The notes: generated by a model not told the origin, from the letters alone. DNA of 64,000 bases from Bradyrhizobium sp. BRP22 (GCF_020194175.1 NZ_JADYVX010000016.1:93864-157863); one strand, 5' to 3'. Positions 52,760 through 63,836 are shown, counted from the stretch's first letter. A program made the numbers and translations.

Positions 52760-53230
52760 CGGGTCCCCTCCCCGAGGCGATGTTTCGCGCCTCGTCCGCC
52801 ATCCGCAACCTGGCGTCCCCTGCGATGGAGGATAGCCCGAACCGGCAGATGCCCGAAGCGTTTTTGGCGGCAGCAGATGCGGCGATCTCGTCGAATTGGC
52901 GATGGCTTCGATGCTGCCTCGCGGCTTAACCGGGCACTAACCCTATCGCGCAATGGCGCAATTTCGTGCGGAATACGCGCCATTAGTGTGGCCGTGGCAT
53001 CGCTGCGCGCGGTGCGGGAAAGTTGCCGCGCACGCATGGCTGATTTGCCCTTTCGATTTGCTTTTCGCCCCGCCCACGCCGTCAGACGGTATTGCGGGAC
53101 GCGCAAATTCGCCTTCCAAAGAGGCATGTCCAACGCCGGATTCCAATTTGGGGCGCGCAGAAGATACCATTTTTTCAGACACTTATCGGAGAAAACTGGC
53201 CGGCGGGAGTGCGTGTGGGGCAAAAAGTCG
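52760..53230. other. Intergenic region before the GGDEF-EAL gene, no gene seen
   Basis: This divergent 471-bp space holds the promoter regions of the TctC-type and GGDEF-EAL genes. It is open in one frame into the GGDEF-EAL gene, but the translated part is Arg/Ala-rich and resembles no domain. AT-richer stretches occur near 53160-53185 (ATACCATTTTTTCAG). A GTG at 53213 is an alternative start of the downstream gene. No repeat or RNA was identified. Confidence 0.4.
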
Positions 53231-55447
53231 ATGCCGAAGATGCGGCCAAAAACGGCTAAGAAACTGAAGCGCAGGGTGGCGGCGAGAATTCCCGGCCGTC
53301 CGGTCAAACCCGGCCAGAGGCTCACAGGCAGCAAGCGGCGCATCCCGTCCGAGATCGGCGAGATCGTGCGCAAGCGCGCCGAGGCCGAGGCTGCAATCGC
53401 AGATGCGCGCCGCTCCAACGAGCGGCTGCGCGAAGCGATCGACATCCTGCCGCAGGGCATCGTGTTCCTCGACGCCGAAGGCCGCTACATCCTCTGGAAC
53501 AAGAAATATGCCGAGATCTATAGCCGCAGCTCCGATCAGTTCGAGCGCGGCGCGCGGCTGCAGGATACTTTGCGGGTCGGCGTCGCCCGCGGCGATTACC
53601 CCGAGGCGGTCGGCCGCGAGGAGGCGTGGATCGCCGAGCGGCTGGAGAAGCTCTATCAGCCCGGCGAGCGGCATGAGCAGAAGCTCGCCGACGGCCGCGT
53701 CATCCTGATCGAGGAGCGGCTGACGTCGGACGGCGGTGTCGTCGGTCTGCGCGTCGATATCACCGAGTTGAAGCAGCGCGAGGCGTCGTTCCGCCTGTTG
53801 TTCGACGGCAATCCGGTGCCGATGATCGTCTGCTCGCTCGACGGCGAGCGCATCCTTTCCGTCAACGATGCCGCGGTCGAGCATTATGGCTTCAGCCGTG
53901 CCGAATTCGAGAAGCTCACCATCCGCAGCCTGCAGGCGTTCGACACCGAACTGCCATGGATCGGCGGCCGCGACGGCGACGAGCAGGCGGCGCGGACCTG
54001 GAAGCACGTGCGGGCCGACGGCACGTTGATCGATCTGGCGATCTATTCGCGCGAGTTGATGCATGGCGACCGGCCGGCGGTGCTGCTGGCGCTGATGGAC
54101 ATGACCGAGCGCAAGCGCGCCGAGGCGCGGCTTGCCTTCATGGCCCAGCATGACGGGCTGACCGGCCTGCCCAACCGCAATCTGTTGCGCCAGCAGATGG
54201 ACGACATGCTGCTGCACACCCGCCGCAGCGCCGAGAAGGTTGCGGTGCTGGTGCTCGGCCTCGACAGTTTCAAGGCCGTCAACGATACGCTCGGCCATGG
54301 CGTCGGCGACAAGCTGTTGCGCGGCGTTGCAAAGCGCCTGCGTTCGACTTTGCGCGAGGAAGATGCGCTGGCCCGTCTCAACTCCGATGAATTCGCGATC
54401 GTGCAGGGCGGCGTGTCGCGTCCGGAGGATGCGGTGCTGTTGGCGAAGCGGCTGCTCGAGGCGATCGGCGAACCCTATCTGCTCGACGGCCATTCCATCG
54501 TGATCGGCGCCAGCATGGGCATTGCGATGTCGCCCGGCGACGGCGATGACTCCGAGAAACTGCTCAAGAGCGCCGACATGGCGCTGTCGCGCGCCAAGGC
54601 CGAATTCCGCGGCACCTTCTCCTTCTTCGAGGCCGAGATGGACGCGCGCGCCCAGACCCGCCGCAAGATCGAGATGGACTTGCGTGACGCGATCCAGAAC
54701 GACGGCTTGCGGCCTTTCTACCAGCCGCTGGTCGATCTCTCGACCGGCCGCATCACCGGCTTCGAGGCGCTGGTGCGCTGGCCGCATCCCGAGCGCGGCA
54801 TGATCTCGCCCGGCGAGTTCATCCCGGTCGCGGAAGAGACCGGCCTGATCAATCCGCTCGGCGGTTTGATGCTGCGGCGCGCCTGCATGGATGCCGCGCA
54901 CTGGCCGGATGATGTCCGCGTCGCCGTCAACCTCTCGCCGCTGCAATTCCGCACCGGCAATCTGCTCTCGCTCGTCACCGATGCGCTGCGCCAGTCAGGA
55001 TTGCCGGCCCGGCGGCTCGAGCTTGAGATCACCGAGACGCTGCTGCTCGAAAAGAGCAGTCAGGTGCTGGCCACGCTGCACGCGCTGCGCGCGCTCGGCG
55101 TGCGCATCTCGATGGACGATTTCGGCACCGGCTATTCCAGCCTCAGCTATCTGCGCAGCTTCCCGTTCGACAAGATCAAGATCGACCAGTCCTTCGTGCG
55201 CGACCTCGGCTCCAACCGCGACGCGCAGGCGATCGTGCGTTCGATCATCAGCCTCGGCAAAGGCCTCGGCGTCACCATCACCGCCGAGGGCGTCGAGACC
55301 GAAGCCGAGCTGAGCTGCCTGCGCGCCGAAGGCTGTCACGAGGGCCAGGGTTTCCTGTTCAGCCGCGCCAGGCCCAATTGCGACATCGTCAGCCTGCTGC
55401 AGGCCCAGCGCGGCGAGGCCACCGACGAAGCAGCACTGGTGGCGTAA
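53231..55447 (+). CDS. PAS-PAS-GGDEF-EAL protein, degenerate GGDEF with intact EAL
   Basis: A protein of about 738 aa turning over cyclic di-GMP. A basic N-terminus is followed by a PAS-7-like domain (about residues 70-170), a second PAS (about 185-295), a GGDEF domain (305-460) and an EAL domain (475-730). The GGDEF motif reads ARLNSDEF, so the two Gly are Asn-Ser and cyclase activity is unlikely; the inhibitory-site RxxD (REED) five residues before is kept. EAL landmarks are intact: FEALVRW, NLSPLQFR, ITETLLLE, DDFGTGYSSLSYL, KIDQSFV and AEGVET. It is predicted to be a phosphodiesterase regulated by its own GGDEF and PAS domains. Confidence 0.92.
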   Translation: MPKMRPKTAKKLKRRVAARIPGRPVKPGQRLTGSKRRIPSEIGEIVRKRAEAEAAIADARRSNERLREAIDILPQGIVFLDAEGRYILWNKKYAEIYSRSSDQFERGARLQDTLRVGVARGDYPEAVGREEAWIAERLEKLYQPGERHEQKLADGRVILIEERLTSDGGVVGLRVDITELKQREASFRLLFDGNPVPMIVCSLDGERILSVNDAAVEHYGFSRAEFEKLTIRSLQAFDTELPWIGGRDGDEQAARTWKHVRADGTLIDLAIYSRELMHGDRPAVLLALMDMTERKRAEARLAFMAQHDGLTGLPNRNLLRQQMDDMLLHTRRSAEKVAVLVLGLDSFKAVNDTLGHGVGDKLLRGVAKRLRSTLREEDALARLNSDEFAIVQGGVSRPEDAVLLAKRLLEAIGEPYLLDGHSIVIGASMGIAMSPGDGDDSEKLLKSADMALSRAKAEFRGTFSFFEAEMDARAQTRRKIEMDLRDAIQNDGLRPFYQPLVDLSTGRITGFEALVRWPHPERGMISPGEFIPVAEETGLINPLGGLMLRRACMDAAHWPDDVRVAVNLSPLQFRTGNLLSLVTDALRQSGLPARRLELEITETLLLEKSSQVLATLHALRALGVRISMDDFGTGYSSLSYLRSFPFDKIKIDQSFVRDLGSNRDAQAIVRSIISLGKGLGVTITAEGVETEAELSCLRAEGCHEGQGFLFSRARPNCDIVSLLQAQRGEATDEAALVA

Positions 55448-55462
55448 GCCGAGGTCTTCGAT

Positions 55463-55540
55463 CGTCATTGCGAGCGCAGCGAAGCAATCCATGTCTCAGC
55501 GCGTGGCACTATGGATTGCTTCGCTGCGCTCGCAATCACG
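55463..55540. repeat. Inverted repeat CGTCATTGCGAGCGCAGCGAAGC
   Basis: Two 30-nt arms (55463-55492 and 55511-55540) are inverse copies with one mismatch (CGTCATTGCGAGC versus GCTCGCAATCACG). The loop is 18 nt. It sits 15 nt past the GGDEF-EAL stop and 6 nt before the stop of the convergent DUF1801 gene, so it probably ends both transcripts. Confidence 0.88.
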
Positions 55541-55546
55541 GAGGGC

Positions 55547-56002
55547 TTACTTCGCGCCCGCCACCTTCCGCTTGTTCAGATGATACGTCAGCGCCAGCGC
55601 CACGCAGTGGCGCAGCTTGGCCTCCGGCAGCGCTTCGCTCGCATCGAGCAGGATCGCGCGATTGCCGCTGAAGTGCAGCTCCGGATAGAGCTCGCGAAAC
55701 GTCTCGACCAGATTGGTCTGGCAATGGAAGTAGACGGCATATTGGCCGGCGACCGATTTCACCTGGTCGATCCGGATCGTGCTGCCGCTGCCGGTCTCCG
55801 GCGTCAAATAGCTCGGCTGGCCCCACTTCAAAGTCTCTTCAAGCGCGCCGACGCCCTTTGTCGCCCTGGCGGTCGCGAAAATCAGCCGGCGCAGCGCCTT
55901 CAGCCTGGCTCTGACCGGCTGGGGATAGGCCTCGAACACCGCCTCCATCGCGCCGTGCGCGCCCGCGCGCTTCAAGGACTTTTTGCCGGCTTTCTTCACC
56001 AT
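55547..56002 (-). CDS. DUF1801 domain-containing protein
   Basis: A 151-aa cytosolic protein of the DUF1801 (YdhG-like) family: LEETLKWGQPSYLTP near residue 57, then SGSTIRIDQVKSVAGQYAVYFHCQ and the helical tail ALRHCVALALTYHLN. The biochemical role of the family is not known; relatives of the fold include iron-binding frataxin-like proteins. Its ATG is 3 nt past the stop of the acyl-CoA-dehydrogenase-like gene, so the two are co-transcribed. Confidence 0.82.
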   Translation of the reverse strand: MVKKAGKKSLKRAGAHGAMEAVFEAYPQPVRARLKALRRLIFATARATKGVGALEETLKWGQPSYLTPETGSGSTIRIDQVKSVAGQYAVYFHCQTNLVETFRELYPELHFSGNRAILLDASEALPEAKLRHCVALALTYHLNKRKVAGAK

Positions 56003-56005
56003 CGC

Positions 56006-57178
56006 TCACCGTGTCGTCGGCGGTCCCCCGAGATTCCCTGCGAGGATCGCGCGGCCGGCGTCCTCGTAATGGGTGTCGCGGGCCTGGATCTGCTGCGCGA
56101 TCGCGTGCATGTCGCGGAAGCGGCGCTCGAACCTGTTGGCGGCGAACACGGCCGTGGCGCCGGCCATGTGATAGGCGGTGTCGACCACGGCGGCTGATTG
56201 ATGGATGGTCCAGGTCGAGGCGACGCGCAGCGCCACGCGATGGCCTTCGGTGAGCGCATCTCCGTGCTCGAGATCGCGCCAGACCTCTGCTGCGGTCGCA
56301 TAGAGATAGGCGCGGGCGGCGCGCAGGCTCGCCTCGGTGCGGCCGATCAATCCCTGCACCGCATTGTTCTCGCGCATGGCCTTCAACCCTTGCGGCGTCT
56401 TGCCGCGCGAAAGCTCGATCGCCGCATCCAGCGTGGCGCGCGCGACGCCGAGTGCGGTCGCGGCAAAGCCCATGCCGAACACCATGTTGGTCGAAAGCTT
56501 GTACAGCGGGCCCTGTTCGCGCAAGGCCGAAGGATCGTCGCGCAGCGCGGCGAATTTCTCCGGGATGAAGAGATTCTCCACCGAATAGGAATCAGTGCCG
56601 GTGCCCTTCAGCCCGATCACGTCCCAGACGTCGTACATCGTCGCGCTGGCCGCCGGAAACAGGATGGTGCGGATTTCAGCCGAGCCGTCCGCCTTCTTGC
56701 GCGGCGAGCCGTCCTGTTCGACCACGCGCACATGCGCTCCGAGCCAGCTTGCCTGCCGCGAGCCTGACGCAAACTCCCAGCGCGCATTGGCGAGATAGCC
56801 GCCCGGCACCACCTTGACCTCGTGCGCGATCGCGCCCCAGGCCAGAATGCCCGGCGCGACGTTGAAGATCTCGTTCGCCGCGTCAGGCTCGAGATAGGCC
56901 GCGGTCATCGCGCAGACGCTGCATTGCCCGAGGCACCAGGCGGTGGAGGCATCGGCCTTGGCGATCTCCTCCTGCATCTGCATGAACGCTTCCAGCGTCG
57001 CCTCGCTGCCGCCAAAGCGTTTCGGCAACAGCGCCCGGTACAGGCCGTTGTCGACCAGCGCGGATGTCACCGCGGCCGTCAGCCGCCGCGTCCGTTCGAT
57101 CTCGTCGGCATCTTTTGTGATCAACGGCGCCAGCGCACGCGCCTTCGCGACGAGATCGAACCCTTCCACCTTGCTCAT
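56006..57178 (-). CDS. Acyl-CoA dehydrogenase-fold flavoprotein (flavin monooxygenase-like)
   Basis: A 390-aa protein with the three-part acyl-CoA dehydrogenase fold: N-terminal helices, a middle beta domain (GGYLANARWEFASGSRQASW near residue 130) and a C-terminal helical domain with SAAVVDTAYHMAGATAVFA near 330. The sequence is nearer to the group-D hydroxylases (HsaA/HpaH-like, DszC-like) than to true dehydrogenases, and the glutamate catalytic base of dehydrogenases is not evident. It would hydroxylate a substrate with reduced flavin from a separate reductase, which is not seen here. Confidence 0.75.
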   Translation of the reverse strand: MSKVEGFDLVAKARALAPLITKDADEIERTRRLTAAVTSALVDNGLYRALLPKRFGGSEATLEAFMQMQEEIAKADASTAWCLGQCSVCAMTAAYLEPDAANEIFNVAPGILAWGAIAHEVKVVPGGYLANARWEFASGSRQASWLGAHVRVVEQDGSPRKKADGSAEIRTILFPAASATMYDVWDVIGLKGTGTDSYSVENLFIPEKFAALRDDPSALREQGPLYKLSTNMVFGMGFAATALGVARATLDAAIELSRGKTPQGLKAMRENNAVQGLIGRTEASLRAARAYLYATAAEVWRDLEHGDALTEGHRVALRVASTWTIHQSAAVVDTAYHMAGATAVFAANRFERRFRDMHAIAQQIQARDTHYEDAGRAILAGNLGGPPTTR

Positions 57179-57260
57179 GCGTTTCCTCGCTGTTGTTGTT
57201 TTTGAGCGGGAACGCGATGGTGGCCTATTCGGTGGGAGAGGGCAAGGTGATGCCCCCGGG

Positions 57261-57362
57261 TCGTTCCGGGGCGCGCGCAGCGCGAACCCGGAATCTATTT
57301 CTCCGCCCGTGCCAGTGGCCCGTTGGATTCCGGGTTCTCGCTGACGCGAGCCCCGGAATGAC
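57261..57362. repeat. Palindromic intergenic repeat (CGTTCCGGGGCGCGC family)
   Basis: CGTTCCGGGGCGCGCGCAGC and GCCCCGGAATGAC outer arms, with CCCGGAATCTAT and TTGGATTCCGGG inside. It is of the CGTCATTCCGG family. It ends 7 nt before the lepA stop codon. Confidence 0.8.
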
Positions 57363-57368
57363 AGCGTC

Positions 57369-59180
<1,812 letters not shown>

Positions 59181-59273
59181 GGGGCGCGAGATAGCATTCG
59201 CACCCCGAAGCGGCAACCATTCCTTCACGTCAAGCTGATTTCATTCGCCCGAAAAACAGGCTAGGCAGGCTGC

Positions 59274-60884
59274 ATGCCAACTGCATCGACCCTGCCCATT
59301 GCGGCGCGCACCAGGCGGAAATACTCGATCTCGCGCCTGGCGGCGTGGCTGGCGGCGCGCGCGACCGATCCCGTCACCGGATTGTGGTTCGTCACCGGCT
59401 TTGCGCTTGCCCATGCCGTGCTGTGGACGCTGATCCTGGTCAATCTGAAATCCGCGCAGGACATCCATATGGATGTCGCGGAAGCCTTCGCCTGGGGCCA
59501 GAAATTCCAGCTCGGCTATGGCAAGCATCCGCCGCTGTCGGGCTGGGTTGCCGGCCTCTGGTTCCGCATCTTCCCGGTGACCGACTGGGCGACCTATGCG
59601 CTGGCGATGGCGGTGGTCGGCGTCAGCCTCGTGGTGTGCTGGCTGATCGCGCTCCGCGTCGTCGACCGCCGCCGCGCCTTCTTCGTCGTGGTGATGCTCG
59701 CGCTCTATCCGATCTTCAACTTCAAGGGCTACAAGTACAACGCCGACCTGCTGCAGCTTGCGACGCTGCCGCCGGTCGTGCTGGCCTATCTCTACGCGTT
59801 CGAGAAGCGCACTGCGATTTCGGGCATCTGGCTTGGCCTTGCCGGCGCGCTGGCGCTGATGACCAAATATTGGGTGCTGACCATGATCGGCGCCATCGGC
59901 CTGGCCGCGCTGATCCATCCCGAGCGGCTGCGCTTCCTGGCCTCGCCGGCGCCGTGGGTTGCGATCGCAACGCTGATCGTGGCGATGATCCCGCATATCG
60001 TCTGGCTGAGCGAATCCCATTTCGCACCGCTGACCTATGCCGGAGATGTCTACAGCATCGACAATCGCGCGGTCAGTCTGTACCTGGTGAACGGCTATAT
60101 CAGCCACAATATCGGATTGCTCGCCGGCTGCATCGTGCTGGCGGCGCTCGCGCTCGGCTGGAGCGCGCTGGTGCGGCGGCCGTCGACCTTGTTCACGCGC
60201 AACTGGTCATTTGGGCCGAATCCCGGCGTCAATCTCTCGCAGGCGCTCAACGTCTGGATCATCCAGCTCATCGTCGCGATCGGGCCGCCGCTCGGCGCGC
60301 TGTTCTTTGAAATCTATATCAAGACCGACTGGGGCATCTCGCTGTTCTTCCTGACGCCGCTGGCGCTGGTTGCGATCCCCTGGCTGCGGATCCCGAAGAT
60401 GGCACTGTTTCGGATCAGCGCGATCTGGTTCGGCATCACCATCGTCGTGCTGTTTGCGTCGCCGACCATTGCCGAGCGCGAGATCGCGGCCAATCCGAAC
60501 AGCGTGGCGACCTATGGCGCGCGCGCCGAGTTGGCGCGCGAGCTCACCGAAGCCTGGCACCGCAAATTCGCCTCGCGCTGGTCCGTGGTGGCCGGCACCA
60601 CGGAGGTGATCATGCCGCTGGTGTTCTACAGCCCCGATCATCCCGCGCCGTTTACGCCGGGCGAGATCTGGAGCAATGGACTCGCCAGCGAAGCGGAAGC
60701 CAAGCGCCTCGGCTTCATCGGCGTGTTCGATCCCAATGACGGTCGCCTGCCGGCATTCGAGAGCTGGATCGACAAGAACGCGCCGCACGCCGAGCGCCTG
60801 ATCATGACCACGCGCCGCTTCTTCCACGGCCACCCCGGCCCCGCCGTAAGCTGGAAAGTCTACATCGCGCCGCCTGCGCGGTAA
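59274..60884 (+). CDS. Glycosyltransferase family 39 (ArnT/PMT-type) membrane protein
   Basis: A 536-aa integral membrane protein with about 11-13 membrane segments. The N-terminal luminal loop has DIHMDVAEAFAWGQKFQLGYG near residue 63, where Asp and Glu residues are placed as in the PMT_2 catalytic site, followed by KHPPLSGWVAGLWF. The C-terminal 120 residues form a periplasmic domain. GT39 enzymes transfer sugars from polyprenyl carriers to lipid A, proteins or glycans. The acceptor is unknown. It diverges from lepA across 93 bp. Confidence 0.85.
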   Translation: MPTASTLPIAARTRRKYSISRLAAWLAARATDPVTGLWFVTGFALAHAVLWTLILVNLKSAQDIHMDVAEAFAWGQKFQLGYGKHPPLSGWVAGLWFRIFPVTDWATYALAMAVVGVSLVVCWLIALRVVDRRRAFFVVVMLALYPIFNFKGYKYNADLLQLATLPPVVLAYLYAFEKRTAISGIWLGLAGALALMTKYWVLTMIGAIGLAALIHPERLRFLASPAPWVAIATLIVAMIPHIVWLSESHFAPLTYAGDVYSIDNRAVSLYLVNGYISHNIGLLAGCIVLAALALGWSALVRRPSTLFTRNWSFGPNPGVNLSQALNVWIIQLIVAIGPPLGALFFEIYIKTDWGISLFFLTPLALVAIPWLRIPKMALFRISAIWFGITIVVLFASPTIAEREIAANPNSVATYGARAELARELTEAWHRKFASRWSVVAGTTEVIMPLVFYSPDHPAPFTPGEIWSNGLASEAEAKRLGFIGVFDPNDGRLPAFESWIDKNAPHAERLIMTTRRFFHGHPGPAVSWKVYIAPPAR

Positions 60885-60939
60885 TCGTACGGTCGGTTAG
60901 CGCAGCGTAACCCACCCATTCGTGTGCGCCACAGACTCA

Positions 60940-60982
60940 TCCTCATCCCGAGGAGCCGCGAAGCGGCGTCTCGAGGGATGGG
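60940..60982. repeat. CCTCATCCCGAGGAGCCGCGAAGCGGC repeat half-element
   Basis: CCTCATCCCGAGGAG and CTCGAGGGATGGG are imperfect inverse arms around GCCGCGAAGCGGCG. It is the same family as 18171-18273. It lies in the 386-bp space between the GT39 gene and the first MFS gene, together with the next repeat. Confidence 0.7.
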
Positions 60983-61000
60983 CCGCGGACTCCTCACTCT

Positions 61001-61106
61001 CCGTCATTCCGGGACGCGCGAAGCGCGAGCCCGGAATCCATTGCGCCTCATACCCCGGCGGAGAACTGGATTCCGGGCTCGTCCTTCGGACGCCCCGGAA
61101 CGACGG
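61001..61106. repeat. Palindromic intergenic repeat (CGTCATTCCGG family)
   Basis: CCGTCATTCCGG and CCGGAACGACGG outer arms, with CCCGGAATCCA and TGGATTCCGGGC inside, close to the elements at 694-775, 20344-20450 and 57261-57362. The region 61107-61270 after it is likely to hold the promoter of the MFS gene, but no clear sequence was identified. Confidence 0.82.
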
Positions 61107-61270
61107 CGGAGAGAAATTCGCGAGCGTCGTCGTAATCCAAGACACGCAACGCCTCCCCACCCGCCCGCATGACGAGTGCCCGTTTGCGCTGGTTGATCGG
61201 GCGGCGTCCTCTCTCCATAGTGCGCGCAACAGCGGGGTTCCCAGCCGGGCGCCTTGGAATGGGAACGTCG

Positions 61271-62512
61271 ATGACTGCCACATCCGCCGAGGAGATCGCC
61301 GACGACGCGCGGGCGCGCGCCAATGTGCTGCGGCTGGCTGCGGCGCAGGCGCTGACCGGCGCCAACTCGGCCGTCATTTTCGCGACCGGCTCGATCGTGG
61401 GCGCGACGCTGGCGCCCAGCGTCTCGCTGGCGACCGTGCCGCTGTCGACGTATGTGCTGGGGCTTGCCGCCGGCACGCTGCCGACCGGTGCGATCTCGCG
61501 CGCCTATGGACGCCGCGCGGCCTTCATCATCGGCACCGGCTGTGGCGCGCTGACCGGCGCGCTCGGCGCCTTCGCCATTCTGCGCGGCGCGTTCTGGCTG
61601 TTCTGCGTTGCGACCTTTCTCGGCGGGCTCTATGGCGCGGTGGCGCAATCCTATCGCTTCGCCGCCGCCGACGGCGCCAGTGCCGCGTTCCGGCCGAAGG
61701 CGGTGTCCTGGGTGATGGCGGGCGGCGTGTTCGCCGGCGTGCTCGGTCCGCAGCTCGTGCAATGGACCATGGACATCTGGCCGCCTTATCTCTTCGCCTT
61801 CAGCTTCGTGGTGCAGGCGGTCGTCGCCCTGGTCGCGATGGCGGTGCTGGCGGGCGTCGATGCGCCAAAACCCGCCGCGGTCGATCTGCATGGCGGCCGG
61901 CCGCTGCTCGAGATCGCGCGGCAGCCGCGCTTCATCGCCGCCGCACTATGCGGCATCATCGTCTATCCCATGATGAACCTAGTGATGACCTCGGCGCCGC
62001 TCGCGATGAAGATGTGCGGCCTCTCGGTCAGCGATTCCAATTTCGCGATCCAGTGGCACATCATCGCGATGTACGGCCCGAGCTTCTTCACGGGATCGCT
62101 GATCGCCCGCTTCGGCGCGCCGCGCATCGTCGCGCTCGGCCTCTTGCTCGAGGCGCTTGCGGCGACGATCGGGCTCTCCGGCCTGACCACGCTGCACTTC
62201 TGGGCGACGCTGATCGCGCTCGGCGTCGGCTGGAATTTCGGTTTCGTCGGCGCCTCCGCACTGGTGCTGGAGACGCACCGGCCGCAGGAGCGCAACAAGG
62301 TGCAGGCGTTCAACGATTTCCTGGTGTTCGGAACGATGGCGATCGGCTCGTTCTCATCAGGCCAGTTGCTTGCCAGCTACGGCTGGTCGGCGGTCAATCT
62401 TGTGGTGTTCCCGCCGGTGTTGCTAGGGCTCGCCGTGCTGGCGATCGTATCGTTCGCGAAGCGGCGCGCGAAGTTGCGCACCGTCGATGAGTATCCGGAA
62501 CCAAGTATCTGA
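61271..62512 (+). CDS. MFS transporter
   Basis: A 413-aa inner-membrane transporter with about 12 segments. The loop-2 motif SRAYGRRAAFIIGTGCGALT near residue 75 and the antiporter-like TM5 region (GGVFAGVLGPQLVQ near 155) are visible. The start at 61271 (GGGAACG upstream) is preferred over 61259. Substrate unknown. A second MFS gene follows 100 nt later on the same strand. Confidence 0.87.
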   Translation: MTATSAEEIADDARARANVLRLAAAQALTGANSAVIFATGSIVGATLAPSVSLATVPLSTYVLGLAAGTLPTGAISRAYGRRAAFIIGTGCGALTGALGAFAILRGAFWLFCVATFLGGLYGAVAQSYRFAAADGASAAFRPKAVSWVMAGGVFAGVLGPQLVQWTMDIWPPYLFAFSFVVQAVVALVAMAVLAGVDAPKPAAVDLHGGRPLLEIARQPRFIAAALCGIIVYPMMNLVMTSAPLAMKMCGLSVSDSNFAIQWHIIAMYGPSFFTGSLIARFGAPRIVALGLLLEALAATIGLSGLTTLHFWATLIALGVGWNFGFVGASALVLETHRPQERNKVQAFNDFLVFGTMAIGSFSSGQLLASYGWSAVNLVVFPPVLLGLAVLAIVSFAKRRAKLRTVDEYPEPSI

Positions 62513-62517
62513 GGACT

Positions 62518-62535
62518 TGCTGACATCTGCTGACA
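62518..62535. promoter_or_regulatory. Tandem 8-bp direct repeat TGCTGACA
   Basis: TGCTGACA-TC-TGCTGACA: two copies 10 bp apart, hence on the same face of the helix. It is placed 6 nt after the first MFS stop and 78 nt before the second MFS gene. The layout fits a regulator binding site, but the regulator is unknown. Confidence 0.4.
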
Positions 62536-62612
62536 ATTCGGCGCAGATCGAAATGATGGCCAGGCGTTTCTGCTAACACGCGTGATGGCGTAACAAACGA
62601 CAAGCAAGAACC

Positions 62613-63836
62613 GTGGACGCATCAACTCACACCAGCACCGACGAGACCTCGCTCCGCTACGACGGCTGGCGCATCGTGGTCGTCTGCTTCCTGCTCGCGA
62701 CCTTCGGCTGGGGGCTCGGCTTTTACGGCCAGAGCGTCTATGTCGCCGAGCTGCAGCGCATGCACGGCTGGCCGGCGTCGCTGATCTCGTCGGGCACCAC
62801 GTTCTTCTATCTCGCGGGCGCAGGGCTGGTCGTCTTCGTCAGCGAGGCGATCAAGGCGTTCGGCCCGCGCGCCTGCCTGGTCGCAGGCACCTGCGCCATG
62901 GCCGCGGCGGCGCTCGCCGTCGGACAGGTGCGCGAGCCCTGGCAGCTCTATCTCGCCGACGCCGTGCTCGCCTTCGGCTGGGCCGGCACCAGCCTCGGCA
63001 TGATCACCAACACGCTCGGCCTGTGGTTCGACAAGAAGCGCGGCATGGCGATCAGCCTGGCGCTGAATGGCGCGAGCTTTGGCGGCATCGCCGGCGTGCC
63101 GCTGCTGGTCGCGGGCATCGGCTTTTTCGGTTTCTCCGGCGCGATGACCGCGGCGGCCATCGCGATGGTCGTGCTGATGGTGCCGGTGATCCTGATCTTC
63201 GTCGGCCAGCCGCCGGCGCATATCGAGGCGGTGGCGCTGTCGGCCGCCGGAGGGCCGTCACCGACGCAGATCCGCGCCCGCGCGCTGCGCGATCTCGGCT
63301 TCCTTTCGGTGACGATCGCGTTTGCCTTGGTGCTGTTCGCCCAGGTCGGCTTCATCGTGCACCTGATCGCGTTCCTGGATCAGGTGATCGGCCGCGAGCG
63401 CGCGGCGCTGGCGATGGCGCTATTGACCGCGATGGCGGTGGTCGGGCGCGTGAGCTTCTCCTTCGTGATCGACCGGCTCAATCAGCGATTGGCGTCGGCG
63501 TTGTCCTTCGTGAGCCAGGCGATAGCGCTGCTCGTCATCATCAATCTGCGCAACGAGTGGGCGCTGGTTGCGGCCTGCGCCCTGTTTGGCTTCTCGGTCG
63601 GCAATCTGATCACGCTGCCGGCCTTGATCGTACAGCGCGAATTCGACCCGCGCTCGTTCGGCGTGCTGGTGAGTCTGGTCACGGCGATCAACCAGATCAC
63701 CTATGCGTTCGGCCCGGGCGTGGTCGGCCTGTTGCGTGATGTGTCGGGCAGCTACGCCTTGCCATTCTACGGCTGCATCGCGCTCGAATTGATCGCGGCC
63801 GTGCTGGTGATGATCCGCGGGCGTCCTGGTACGTAG
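62613..63836 (+). CDS. MFS transporter (oxalate/monocarboxylate-like)
   Basis: A 407-aa inner-membrane transporter with 12 segments. The N-terminal half has LGFYGQSVYVAELQRMHGWP and the LAGAGLVVFVSEAIKAFGPR region; KKRGMAISLALNGASFGGI near residue 143 resembles the OFA/MCT class of monocarboxylate or oxalate transporters. The start is a GTG at 62613, with only a weak ribosome-binding site (AAGCAAGAA). It is followed by the IS remnant. Confidence 0.85.
   Translation: MDASTHTSTDETSLRYDGWRIVVVCFLLATFGWGLGFYGQSVYVAELQRMHGWPASLISSGTTFFYLAGAGLVVFVSEAIKAFGPRACLVAGTCAMAAAALAVGQVREPWQLYLADAVLAFGWAGTSLGMITNTLGLWFDKKRGMAISLALNGASFGGIAGVPLLVAGIGFFGFSGAMTAAAIAMVVLMVPVILIFVGQPPAHIEAVALSAAGGPSPTQIRARALRDLGFLSVTIAFALVLFAQVGFIVHLIAFLDQVIGRERAALAMALLTAMAVVGRVSFSFVIDRLNQRLASALSFVSQAIALLVIINLRNEWALVAACALFGFSVGNLITLPALIVQREFDPRSFGVLVSLVTAINQITYAFGPGVVGLLRDVSGSYALPFYGCIALELIAAVLVMIRGRPGT

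Noticed and set aside
52742..53230. N-terminal extension of the GGDEF-EAL gene
   Set aside because: The extra codons are Arg/Ala-rich, overlap the divergent TctC start and lack a ribosome-binding site; the ATG at 53231 or GTG at 53213 is more likely.
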